This document shows, piece after piece, positions 16,808 through 24,349 of a stretch of DNA of 64,000 nucleotides. The position numbers and the translations under genes are program-made. Source of the DNA: UBA4744 sp963717135 (GTDB taxonomy: Bacteria > Actinomycetota > Acidimicrobiia > Spongiisociales > UBA4744); contig CAVQVN010000003.1 in assembly GCA_963717135.1 (NCBI GenBank), forward strand, positions 1 to 64,000. Direction: 5' to 3'. The notes beneath the pieces were generated by a model. The model was given only the letters and a program-made list of their open reading frames with translations, did not search any database and was not told where the DNA came from. The stretch's first letter is position 1. The number at the start of each line of letters is the position of its first letter.

Positions 16808-18112
16808 TCATAACCCGTCGATCACCTTCTGCGCTGCGTTTTCACCGCTGATGAACGCTTCGTCGGTCCACTGGTACCCCCACTCGCCGTAGCGGCCGCA
16901 GTAGCGAATCTCCAGGTCGTCCAGGAAGCCGTGTACCACCTCCAGGGCGGCGGCTCGTTCCAGGTCGTAGATGACATTGGCGTAACGGCTGAGCGTGGCG
17001 TGTTTGAAGAGGATCCGATCCTCGGGCCTGATCAGCCCGCAACGCCGCAGGTCGCCGATAGCCCGGTCGATGTAGGTGCTCGGAGGCTCGATCAACGGCT
17101 TGTACTTGTCTGAGAAGTAGATCTCGCACTGAAAGCTCCCACATCCGCTCGGGACCGTTTCCGGTGAGAAGCGGTGCGGGAAACTCAGTCTCGTGATGAC
17201 GAAGTCCTCGTCGTAGAAATACGTCCACGTGGATTCCGTGATGTCGTCTCGATCGATTCCGACGTTGACCATCACGCAGCTGGTTGCCGCCAGCTTCGCT
17301 GCCGCGGCGACCACGTCGCCGGGGACACCGACGATCATCGGGATCAAGTCAGGTAACGGCACCGATGAGATCAGGTGGCTGTAAGACACCTGGACGCCCG
17401 ACTCGAACGTGAGCAGCCGTGAGGTCGGGTCGACGCTGGTCAAGCGATGGCCCAGGTGGAGATTGGCATTGGCCAGGAAGGGTTTGATGTACGCAAAGAA
17501 GCCGCCGTGGGTGGGATAGCGGAAGTCGTCGATGTAGTGGACGTCGGGCGTGACGTCGGTGAGGGCGCCCAGCAGTACTTCCTTCAGCTGCGGACGGTAG
17601 AGGCGCGGGCCGATCCATTCGGTGGCCATGTTGTCGGCGGTCGTGGTGTGCACCTTGCGGGTGTACCGCATCGGGAACGTCTCGGCGAACGTCCTCCCGA
17701 AGCTGGCAAGGAGCCAATCCTCGTAAGTGTCTATCGTGCCCGCACCCGCATGCTGCGCCGCGATGAAGTCGTTGAGGCAATCGACGACGAGGGCTTCTGG
17801 AAGACCGTGCAGATTGACCTGGGCAGGGTGCTTGATCCAGAAACCCTGCCAGTAGTTGTTCACGGTCGCGTCGACGACGTGGTAGTCGTATCCGATGTTG
17901 GAGGCGAAGAGCTCCTGGAGGCGCTTGTTCTTGGTGAACGATACGTGCGGGCCGTCGTCGAAGATCCACCCACCCTCGTAGGTGTAGGTCTTCGTATGGC
18001 CGCCCGGGACTCCATTCTGGTCGTACATCACGGACTCGAGACCTTCGCTGCGGAGACGGTAGGTCGCCCCACAACCGGCCATGCCGGATCCAATGACCGC
18101 GATCTTCGTCAT
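16808..18112 (-). CDS. FAD-dependent amine oxidase-like oxidoreductase
   Basis: A 434-residue flavoprotein with the N-terminal dinucleotide fold IAVIGSGMAGCGATYRL, then YDQNGVPGGHTKTYTYEGGWIFDDGPH, typical of protoporphyrinogen oxidase/amine oxidase and UDP-galactopyranose mutase-like enzymes. The C-terminal FAD-contact region reads GRYGEWGYQWTDEAFISGENAA. I start it at ATG 18112, which overlaps the preceding stop (ATGA); longer frames run into the neighbour. Last gene of the minus-strand CDP-sugar operon, so it may reshape or oxidise a nucleotide sugar. The exact reaction is unknown. Confidence 0.78.
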   Translation of the reverse strand: MTKIAVIGSGMAGCGATYRLRSEGLESVMYDQNGVPGGHTKTYTYEGGWIFDDGPHVSFTKNKRLQELFASNIGYDYHVVDATVNNYWQGFWIKHPAQVNLHGLPEALVVDCLNDFIAAQHAGAGTIDTYEDWLLASFGRTFAETFPMRYTRKVHTTTADNMATEWIGPRLYRPQLKEVLLGALTDVTPDVHYIDDFRYPTHGGFFAYIKPFLANANLHLGHRLTSVDPTSRLLTFESGVQVSYSHLISSVPLPDLIPMIVGVPGDVVAAAAKLAATSCVMVNVGIDRDDITESTWTYFYDEDFVITRLSFPHRFSPETVPSGCGSFQCEIYFSDKYKPLIEPPSTYIDRAIGDLRRCGLIRPEDRILFKHATLSRYANVIYDLERAAALEVVHGFLDDLEIRYCGRYGEWGYQWTDEAFISGENAAQKVIDGL

Positions 18113-19020
18113 GATTCCCATTGCTCCGGTTGATGCTTCCACCAGTTGATAGTCAAGGCCAATCCTTCTTCGAGCGTTGTGGCGCCGTGCCAACCTACCT
18201 CCTCGCTCAGTCGCCGAATGTCGGCTTCGAGCATCGGCGGGTCATCGGGCGCAGTCGGGATGGCCCCGAGGTTCACGAGTTCCCGAGCCTGTAGTCGATC
18301 GGCTATAGCAAGCACAATGTCGCGCACGGCGACGGCCCGTCCCGTCCCGATATTGACCGGGCCGGTGACGACGCTATCGAGCAGGGCGACGAGCGCGGCA
18401 GCCACATCGCCCACGTACTGGTAGTCGCGCAACTGTCGTCCCTCTGAGCAACGCGCTTCCCGGCCGGCCAGCAAAGACCGAATCACGTCGGCTACTAATC
18501 GCCTTGGATCCTCGCGGGGACCATACATGTAGAACGGCCGCGCCCAGGCCGCCTCGAGCTCCGCGGTCGTCGCGAAGAGCTCGGTCAGTTCGAAGAGTGC
18601 CTTCTTGCAGGCGCCGTACACTGTGCGAGGTGCGAGCGGCGTGGTCCGCTCACTGAGCACCGGCGAACTCCAGTCGTATTCGAAGCAGGTCCCGACCATC
18701 ACGATCCTCTCACCTCCCGACTCTTGAAACGCTCGAAGGAGGTCGAGGCCCGCCCGCACCCAGCGAAAATTCTCGAGGGATGAGGAGTACTTCCCCGGCT
18801 CCAGGAACCAGGCGGCGTGAAGGAGGTGAGACGGACGGATCCGATCGAGCAGGTCTCTAACGCTGGTCTCATCGAGCAGGTTGGTCTGGTGCCAGGCGAC
18901 CGGTTCGGTGCATTCGGTCCGCCACCGGGTGGCATGGACCTCGTACCCCCGTTCGAGCAAGGGGGCGAGGGTATGGCTGCCGATGAACCCAGACCCTCCT
19001 GTGACCAGGACTCGCTTCAT
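18109..19020 (-). CDS. NAD-dependent sugar epimerase/4-reductase
   Basis: A 303-residue extended SDR with VLVTGGSGFIGSHTLAPLLERGYEV at the N-terminus and the catalytic pair in TVYGACKKALFE (YxxxK). GTCFEYDW, RPFYMYGPREDPRRLV and NIGTGRAVAVRDIV are common to nucleotide-sugar reductases. The start, ATG 19020, overlaps the TAA of the RfbG gene by one base. Following RfbF and RfbG, it would reduce or epimerise CDP-4-keto-6-deoxyglucose to the final deoxysugar; which one is not deducible. Confidence 0.82.
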   Translation of the reverse strand: MKRVLVTGGSGFIGSHTLAPLLERGYEVHATRWRTECTEPVAWHQTNLLDETSVRDLLDRIRPSHLLHAAWFLEPGKYSSSLENFRWVRAGLDLLRAFQESGGERIVMVGTCFEYDWSSPVLSERTTPLAPRTVYGACKKALFELTELFATTAELEAAWARPFYMYGPREDPRRLVADVIRSLLAGREARCSEGRQLRDYQYVGDVAAALVALLDSVVTGPVNIGTGRAVAVRDIVLAIADRLQARELVNLGAIPTAPDDPPMLEADIRRLSEEVGWHGATTLEEGLALTINWWKHQPEQWES

Positions 19021-20102
19021 TATCCCGACTCCCGGGAGGCTGCGTAGCGATGTCGCAGATTCTCGTACTCGGAGATCTGGGAGCGTCGATTGGCGAGCAC
19101 GTCCCGGGGCTCGAGCTCTGCCAGATAGCCGTCCACGGTGAGTTGAACGGCGTCGACGAAGCTCAGCACCGGCCGCCACCCGAGCCGATTGACGGCCTTC
19201 GAGATATCGAGCTTCAGGTATTCGGCTTCGTGCGGGCGGGCAACACCCTCCTCCAACTCGTAGACGCCCCGTCCATCCCGTTTCTGAAGCTCCCCGATGA
19301 GGGAGAGCACGGAGTAACTCGCGTCATCGCCGGGTCCGAAGTTCCAAGCCCCGGCGAACCGCTTCGGATCCTCGTACAAGCTCGAAGCAAGTTCGAGATA
19401 ACCGCTGAGTGGCTCGAGGACGTGCTGCCAGGGCCGGCTCGCCTGCGGATTGCGAATCATGAGCGGAATACCGGCAACCACGGCCCGGTAGTAGTCGGGA
19501 ACGATGCGGTCGGCGGCCCAGTCGCCTCCCCCGATTACGTTTCCCGCCCGGGCCGAGGCCAGAGCACGGCCCTCGCCTTGGAAGAACGAGTGAAGATAAG
19601 CGCCGGTGATGATCTCCGATCCGCCTTTGGAAGCGCTATAGGGGTCCAGCCCGCCTAGCGGATCGTTCTCCCGGTAGCCCCACACCCATTCGCGATTGTC
19701 GTAGCACTTGTCGCTCGTCACATTCACCGCCACCCGTACCGAAGGCGTGTGCCGCACCGCCTCGAGGAAGTTGACGGTCCCCATCAGGTTGGTCTCGAAG
19801 GTTTCGTGGGGGTCTTCGTACGAGGCAAGCACCAGCGATTGGGCTGCCAGGTGAAAGGCGAAGTCCGGCCGGACCTCGCGGCAATACTCGACCAGTTCTG
19901 TCCGATCCCGTACGTCGCCAACGTGGTGATGCACGAGTTGCTCTACTCCCGACCTCACGAAATTGTCCCGGTCGGTAAGCGGCGGGAGGGCGTAGCCGAA
20001 CACGTCTGCACCGAGCTGATGAAGCCAGATCGCCAACCACGATCCCTTGAATCCGGTGTGCCCGGTAAGCAGCACCTTTCTTCCCTGGAAAACATCCCAC
20101 AT
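19020..20102 (-). CDS. rfbG: CDP-glucose 4,6-dehydratase
   Basis: A 360-residue SDR that turns CDP-glucose into CDP-4-keto-6-deoxyglucose, the branch point to 3,6-dideoxyhexoses and 6-deoxy heptose-like sugars. The N-terminus VLLTGHTGFKGSWLAIWL is diagnostic for the RfbG group, as is HLAAQSLVLASYEDPHETFETN. Catalytic residues are in VTSDKCYDN (T-D-K) and DPYSASKGGSE (YxxxK), and AGNVIGGGDWAADRIVPD follows. It is the third gene of the RfbF, PIG-L, RfbG, epimerase, oxidoreductase operon. Confidence 0.92.
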   Translation of the reverse strand: MWDVFQGRKVLLTGHTGFKGSWLAIWLHQLGADVFGYALPPLTDRDNFVRSGVEQLVHHHVGDVRDRTELVEYCREVRPDFAFHLAAQSLVLASYEDPHETFETNLMGTVNFLEAVRHTPSVRVAVNVTSDKCYDNREWVWGYRENDPLGGLDPYSASKGGSEIITGAYLHSFFQGEGRALASARAGNVIGGGDWAADRIVPDYYRAVVAGIPLMIRNPQASRPWQHVLEPLSGYLELASSLYEDPKRFAGAWNFGPGDDASYSVLSLIGELQKRDGRGVYELEEGVARPHEAEYLKLDISKAVNRLGWRPVLSFVDAVQLTVDGYLAELEPRDVLANRRSQISEYENLRHRYAASRESG

Positions 20103-20148
20103 GGTTCGACTCCTTCAGGACAGACGATCCGTCACCGCCATGGCTTCG

Positions 20149-20793
20149 TCACAATCCCAGCACAAGTTTGCGGCAGTGGAAGGCCTCAGCCAAACCTTCA
20201 GGGGCGCGGCACTCTATGCCGCGCATCCTCAGCAGGGAGCGGAACGTCTCTTCCGAGAACCAGTCACGGTCACTCTGACTGGTGAACGTTTCGAAGATCG
20301 CCGCGATCTTCCGGTCGCCAACCGCGCGCCGGAGAGGTATGTAGACCTCGGGTCGGCCGAGATCTCCGTCATATTTCGGGATTTCGTATTCCAGGATCAG
20401 CTGATTTCGAAACGTGTTGGCGGCCAACTCGGCGACCGTCCGGTGATCCTGGTGGGCGTCGCCGCGCCACGGGCTGAAAATGAGGCCCGGAGAAAGATTT
20501 GCTCCCAGCTCGTCGAAGTACTCCTTCAGGCCCTCCAAGTAAGGGAAATAGCGCTCCCGAAAACCCTTCACGACCACGTTCGACCGGGCTGCATTCTCCA
20601 GGAATGCGGCCGCACCCGCTCGGGCCTCGCCGGCGCGCTCACCGTCCGCCGCCAGTACCACCCAGTCCACCGTGGTCTCTGGGAAGCGCTGAAGAAGGGT
20701 GAGGATCGAACCGCCACAGCCGATCTCGATATCGTCACTGTGCGCTCCCAGACAGAGCACGCTGCCGGGCGGGTCGATGTGGAGTTGTCTCAT
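20149..20793 (-). CDS. PIG-L family deacetylase (LmbE-like)
   Basis: A 214-residue zinc-dependent N-acetyl-sugar deacetylase fold. The metal motif is GAHSDDIEIGCGG (AHxDD) and the second site is WRGDAHQDHRTVAEL (HxDH). I start it at ATG 20793, 13 nt after the RfbF stop; the longer frame runs into RfbF. Family members act on GlcNAc-PI, GlcNAc-Ins or sugar precursors. Between RfbF and RfbG it probably deacetylates an amino sugar or acylated intermediate so that another group can be added, which is inference. Confidence 0.87.
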   Translation of the reverse strand: MRQLHIDPPGSVLCLGAHSDDIEIGCGGSILTLLQRFPETTVDWVVLAADGERAGEARAGAAAFLENAARSNVVVKGFRERYFPYLEGLKEYFDELGANLSPGLIFSPWRGDAHQDHRTVAELAANTFRNQLILEYEIPKYDGDLGRPEVYIPLRRAVGDRKIAAIFETFTSQSDRDWFSEETFRSLLRMRGIECRAPEGLAEAFHCRKLVLGL

Positions 20794-20806
20794 CGGCGGT
20801 TTCTCT

Positions 20807-21643
20807 CTACCCCGTTCGCGCCGAAGAGGTCGAATCCTCCGGCGGCACGAGGACCGGACCGTTGCCGCGGCGTTTCCACAGCTCCCAGGGCGCCTCCTCT
20901 CGCTCATAAAGATCGTCGAGCGCCTGCTTGTCCTTGAACGTGTCCATAACTGCCCAGTACCCCTCGTACTCGTACGCCGAAAGCTGCCGCAGTTGAATCA
21001 ACCTCTGAAAGGGTTCAAAGACGAGGTCCTCGCCTTTGCCGATATGCGAGAAGATCTCCTGCTTGAAGGCAAAGAAGCCCCCGTTGACCCACAACCCGGC
21101 CTCACCCATCGGGTGGATGCTGCTCGCCAACCCGTCAGTCCCAATGGAGACAACGTGGAAGGATTGGGGCGGTCGAACCGCCAGGAAGCTGCCCACGGTG
21201 TCCTGCTCCAAGAAGGAATCCAGGTAGGTGGGGAGGTGGAGGTCCGTGAGGCCATCCGCGTAGTTGGCGAGGAAGACCTCCTCGCCGTCCAGGTAGTGTT
21301 CGACGGCTTTGAGCCGCTGGCCGATGCTGGTGTGCATCCCGGTATCGACGAAGGTGATGCTCCAGTCGTGGATGTCGCTATTGAACAGCTTGACGTCGCG
21401 CCCGCCGTTGGAGAGGACGAAGTCGTTTGAGACCCACTCTTCGTATTTGAGGAAGTAGTCCTTGATGACTGCGCTCTTGTAGCCGAGGCAGAGCACGAAG
21501 TCCTTGTGTCCGAAATGTGCGTAGTACTTCATGATGTGCCACAAGATCGGCCGATGACCGATCGGCACCATAGGCTTCGGCACCGCTTCGGAGTACTCAC
21601 GCAGGCGCGTTCCCTGACCCCCGCAGAAGAGAACGACTTTCAT
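20807..21643 (-). CDS. rfbF: Glucose-1-phosphate cytidylyltransferase
   Basis: A 278-residue nucleotidyltransferase making CDP-glucose from glucose-1-phosphate and CTP. Motifs are VVLFCGGQGTRLREYSEAVP, KPMVPIGHRPILWHIMKYY, FVLCLGYKSAVIKDYF and NYADGLTDL, all characteristic of RfbF rather than RmlA. ATG 21643 has GGGAGG a few bases upstream and gives the standard N-terminus; a TTG 12 nt further up is less likely. First gene of a five-gene minus-strand operon making a CDP-linked deoxysugar. Confidence 0.93.
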   Translation of the reverse strand: MKVVLFCGGQGTRLREYSEAVPKPMVPIGHRPILWHIMKYYAHFGHKDFVLCLGYKSAVIKDYFLKYEEWVSNDFVLSNGGRDVKLFNSDIHDWSITFVDTGMHTSIGQRLKAVEHYLDGEEVFLANYADGLTDLHLPTYLDSFLEQDTVGSFLAVRPPQSFHVVSIGTDGLASSIHPMGEAGLWVNGGFFAFKQEIFSHIGKGEDLVFEPFQRLIQLRQLSAYEYEGYWAVMDTFKDKQALDDLYEREEAPWELWKRRGNGPVLVPPEDSTSSARTG

Positions 21644-21745
21644 CCTGCCTCCCAAGCTCGACCACTTTAAGTGCTACCAACCTGATCAGACTACCTCGCA
21701 GAGTGGTGGTTAACAACCGGGCTGCCGTGCCAAATCTACACGCCA

Positions 21746-21771
21746 AGGGCCCCGGCCGGAGCCGGGGCCCT
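21746..21771 (-). terminator. GC-rich hairpin downstream of the GYWKNHP protein gene
   Basis: An 11-bp perfect stem (AGGGCCCCGGC with GCCGGGGCCCT, loop CGGA) lies 25 nt past the stop of the minus-strand gene ending at 21796. Both neighbours are on the minus strand, so it would end transcription before the RfbF operon. There is no clear U-tract, as is common in GC-rich genomes. Confidence 0.6.
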
Positions 21772-21795
21772 CGTGGTTGTCCCGATACGGCGTTC

Positions 21796-22608
21796 TCAGT
21801 CGCGATGCGGTGCGCAGAGTTTGCCGTTGTTGTAGTCGTCGAGTGTGGAGTGGAGCGGTGATCCGGCGCCCCACGCAGCGCTATTCGCTCTCACATTGCT
21901 GCCCACCGGTCCGTGGACAGTCATCCAGGCGTCGGCGGCTTTGATCGTGGAGCTGATGCATGAGCTGTCGTTGCCGATCAACACGTTGAGCTTGGCCGAC
22001 ACCAGGGCCGGGAACATGCTGAGGGTCTTGTCACCCCTCACCGGCGTCTGCATCCAGCCGATAGCCGCAGCCTTTGTATAGGTGACCCCACCGATCATGA
22101 TGGAACCAACCGGCCAGGCATCAGGATGGTTCTTCCAGTAGCCGGGGGTACCGGTCCCGGGGTTATCGAAGCACGGCTCCGTCGGAGCCTTGAATTTTTC
22201 GTCAGACGAGTCCGCCAAAGGCGGGGTGCCATCGTGCCAGTTGACATCCACCGGATCAGCAATAATTCTCACTTCGCTGGTACCAGCCGGTGCCGTCCCA
22301 GACCCGGTAATGGACGGGTAAACGCCAGGGACGTTGTTCCAGATGAACTTCCCGAAATAAGATTGGGCGAGTATGCCGTCGTAGTAGATTTTGACCGCAA
22401 CCTTCTCGTGCTGCAGGTCCTCAGGCGAGTACATGCCGGGATTGATTGTCTCCGCGTGGATCGTGTAGTCAAAATCGAACGAAAGGTCTCTCAACAGGCA
22501 GTCCGAATCGAAGTCGATGGCCGTATGGTGCGCCAACGCCACTCCCGGGATGGCCAGCACGGTGGCCAACACCGTGAAGACGACGAATACTTTCCAACTC
22601 TTTTTCAT
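21796..22608 (-). CDS. Secreted protein with GYWKNHP-type domain
   Basis: A 270-residue exported protein. The signal peptide is clear: KKSWK, a hydrophobic stretch VFVVFTVLATVLAI, and a cleavage site at ALAHH. Residues about 30-130 look like an all-beta domain. From about 152 there is TGTPGYWKNHPDAWPVG followed by GGVTYTKAAAIGWM and a segment around LVSAKLNVLIGND with two cysteines, a module I know only as a recurrent uncharacterised domain in secreted bacterial proteins. GGGAGG precedes the ATG. Function unknown; probably an envelope or matrix protein given the location in the polysaccharide locus. Confidence 0.8.
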   Translation of the reverse strand: MKKSWKVFVVFTVLATVLAIPGVALAHHTAIDFDSDCLLRDLSFDFDYTIHAETINPGMYSPEDLQHEKVAVKIYYDGILAQSYFGKFIWNNVPGVYPSITGSGTAPAGTSEVRIIADPVDVNWHDGTPPLADSSDEKFKAPTEPCFDNPGTGTPGYWKNHPDAWPVGSIMIGGVTYTKAAAIGWMQTPVRGDKTLSMFPALVSAKLNVLIGNDSSCISSTIKAADAWMTVHGPVGSNVRANSAAWGAGSPLHSTLDDYNNGKLCAPHRD

Positions 22609-22730
22609 AGATGCCTCCCATATGCCCTATCAGAGTCATGTGAAGTCGCGCGCTCGGTGGCGGGCAACTCCTGAGCTTTTGTCCCCCTCGGCCTCCCTTC
22701 GACGAGCCGGTCGCTCTGATTCCACTCTAC

Positions 22731-22743
22731 GTGATTTAATCAC
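22731..22743. promoter_or_regulatory. 13-bp palindrome upstream of the secreted protein gene
   Basis: GTGATTTAATCAC is a perfect 13-bp palindrome in an AT-rich patch about 120 nt upstream of the start at 22608. Its half-sites resemble those of CRP/FNR-family regulators, but the spacing is 5 rather than 6, so no regulator is assigned. Confidence 0.3.
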
Positions 22744-22891
22744 ACAATTCACGAGAGTCACAGCCCTATTTCACGGCAGTTTCTCCGGCATGGAACCCTG
22801 CCCGTCAGCCGCGAACGACGGTGGCTCGTGCTGCGGGTGCGCCACCCCGTCTGAGGCCCAAACGCGGGATGCCGCAAGCATCTGCGGGTTA

Positions 22892-24274
22892 TCAGGTCAA
22901 GGGCCGGATCGTGGCCTCCGGCCGATTGGGAGGCACCCTGGCCGCAGTACCCTGGCGGGGCCTTTTGCGAGCCGCGAGGTCGAGGTCGGCGATGCCCACG
23001 AGCATGGCGAAGATCAAAAAGTCGCTGGAGACCCATCCGCCGAAGCCGAGACTTACCAGCGTGTGGAGCATCAGCGGGATGAACAAGACAGCGTGGGCCG
23101 TGTCGAGCCCCCGGATCAGGTGCACAACCGACCACCTGAGCATTCGCCATATCATGTAGACAAAGGGGATGGAACCGATAATGCCGACCCCAATCAGGAC
23201 CTCGAGATAGCCGTTATGCACAGAGGATGCAGCGTCGCTTCCGACTCTGGCCAACGCAACGAAGCGTCCCCCGGCACCGAAGCCGAACCCGGTCCACGGA
23301 TGCTCAGACCAGGCATCGATTGCCGATTGCCACCACACCAGTCGACCACTCCAGGTGGCAAGCGTGGAGGCCTGCTGTTCTCTCCCGAGCGCCAGTAGTA
23401 CGGCATCCCAGTTCAACACGATGAACGCCGCGACGCCGGGACCAATCAAAAGCATGAACAAACGCCGTCTGCGCACCCACAAGACTGCAATCCCCGCCGC
23501 CAACCAGATGGCAACCCCCTGGCGGCCGGATCCCAATACCACACCGAGTGACCCGACCACGACCAGCGATCCCCAGAATCCTTGGTTGGCGCGCTCCGGG
23601 GACAGGAACCTCGCCAGCGAGAAGGCCGACACCATCCCGGCCGCAGCCGAAAGGCCGTTGGAGTGGGCATAGGGACTGATCATGGTTGCTTGCCAAATGA
23701 AGCCGGGACGACCCTGGACCTCCGCGAATAGTGCGGGCATCAGAAAGAAACCGGCCACCGCCACGGCGACAAGAGCGGCCTCGAGCAAGATCACGAAGAG
23801 AACCGCATCACGAAGCGCACGTCGGTTGTCCGGCCCCAGCGTGAGCGTGGCTACCACTGCTGTCCCGGCTGCAAGCTCAAACACTTTGCCCGCGGTAGAC
23901 ATAGGCGCCACTGAAAAGAGAACGCTCAACCCGGCAAACGTAACATACGCCGACAAAGCTACGAGTCCGGACAGCCGTTCCGGCAAGCGGTCCCGGAGCC
24001 GGCGCACGAGAAGCGGGCCGACCACCACCAGAGCGAGAGCGTCGAGGGCGCCGCGGAGGATCGTCTCAATGACAAGGGGTTGCCGGAGGACGTCCTCGGC
24101 CGCCAGCCGGACGGCGACGGAGTGAGAGCCCAGCAGAATCAAGACAATCGCCACGAATTCAGTCCTGAAACGAAGGTGGCGGGCAACCCATTCCGGACGA
24201 ACTCTCCATGGCCCACGGTAGACAATCAAATAGGTGGCACCGAAGATGCCTCCGGCCCATAACAGTGATTGCAT
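22892..24274 (-). CDS. O-antigen ligase/polymerase-like membrane protein (Wzy/WaaL family)
   Basis: A 460-residue polytopic membrane protein with about 11-12 hydrophobic segments. The family mark is the large periplasmic loop after the GSGRQGVAIWLAAGI region, with SGRLVWWQSAIDAWSEHPWTGFGFGAGG followed by SSVHNGYLEVLIGVGIIG. That pattern (R...W...P..G.G...H N.yl) defines the O-antigen ligase domain. It either polymerises repeat units or joins the finished chain to an acceptor. Position between the sugar genes and the co-polymerase supports a Wzy role, which cannot be separated from ligase by sequence alone. Confidence 0.82.
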   Translation of the reverse strand: MQSLLWAGGIFGATYLIVYRGPWRVRPEWVARHLRFRTEFVAIVLILLGSHSVAVRLAAEDVLRQPLVIETILRGALDALALVVVGPLLVRRLRDRLPERLSGLVALSAYVTFAGLSVLFSVAPMSTAGKVFELAAGTAVVATLTLGPDNRRALRDAVLFVILLEAALVAVAVAGFFLMPALFAEVQGRPGFIWQATMISPYAHSNGLSAAAGMVSAFSLARFLSPERANQGFWGSLVVVGSLGVVLGSGRQGVAIWLAAGIAVLWVRRRRLFMLLIGPGVAAFIVLNWDAVLLALGREQQASTLATWSGRLVWWQSAIDAWSEHPWTGFGFGAGGRFVALARVGSDAASSVHNGYLEVLIGVGIIGSIPFVYMIWRMLRWSVVHLIRGLDTAHAVLFIPLMLHTLVSLGFGGWVSSDFLIFAMLVGIADLDLAARKRPRQGTAARVPPNRPEATIRPLT

Positions 24275-24349
24275 AGCCGCTCACAGTAGCAGCGGACGAA
24301 ATATCGATCTTGCGGATCGTATTTGAAAGGCGCCGGTAGGCAGCCCGCT

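Noticed and set aside
22731..22743. CRP/FNR-type binding site
   Set aside because: The palindrome has a 5-nt rather than a 6-nt centre and no regulator of that family is encoded here; kept only as an unassigned palindrome.
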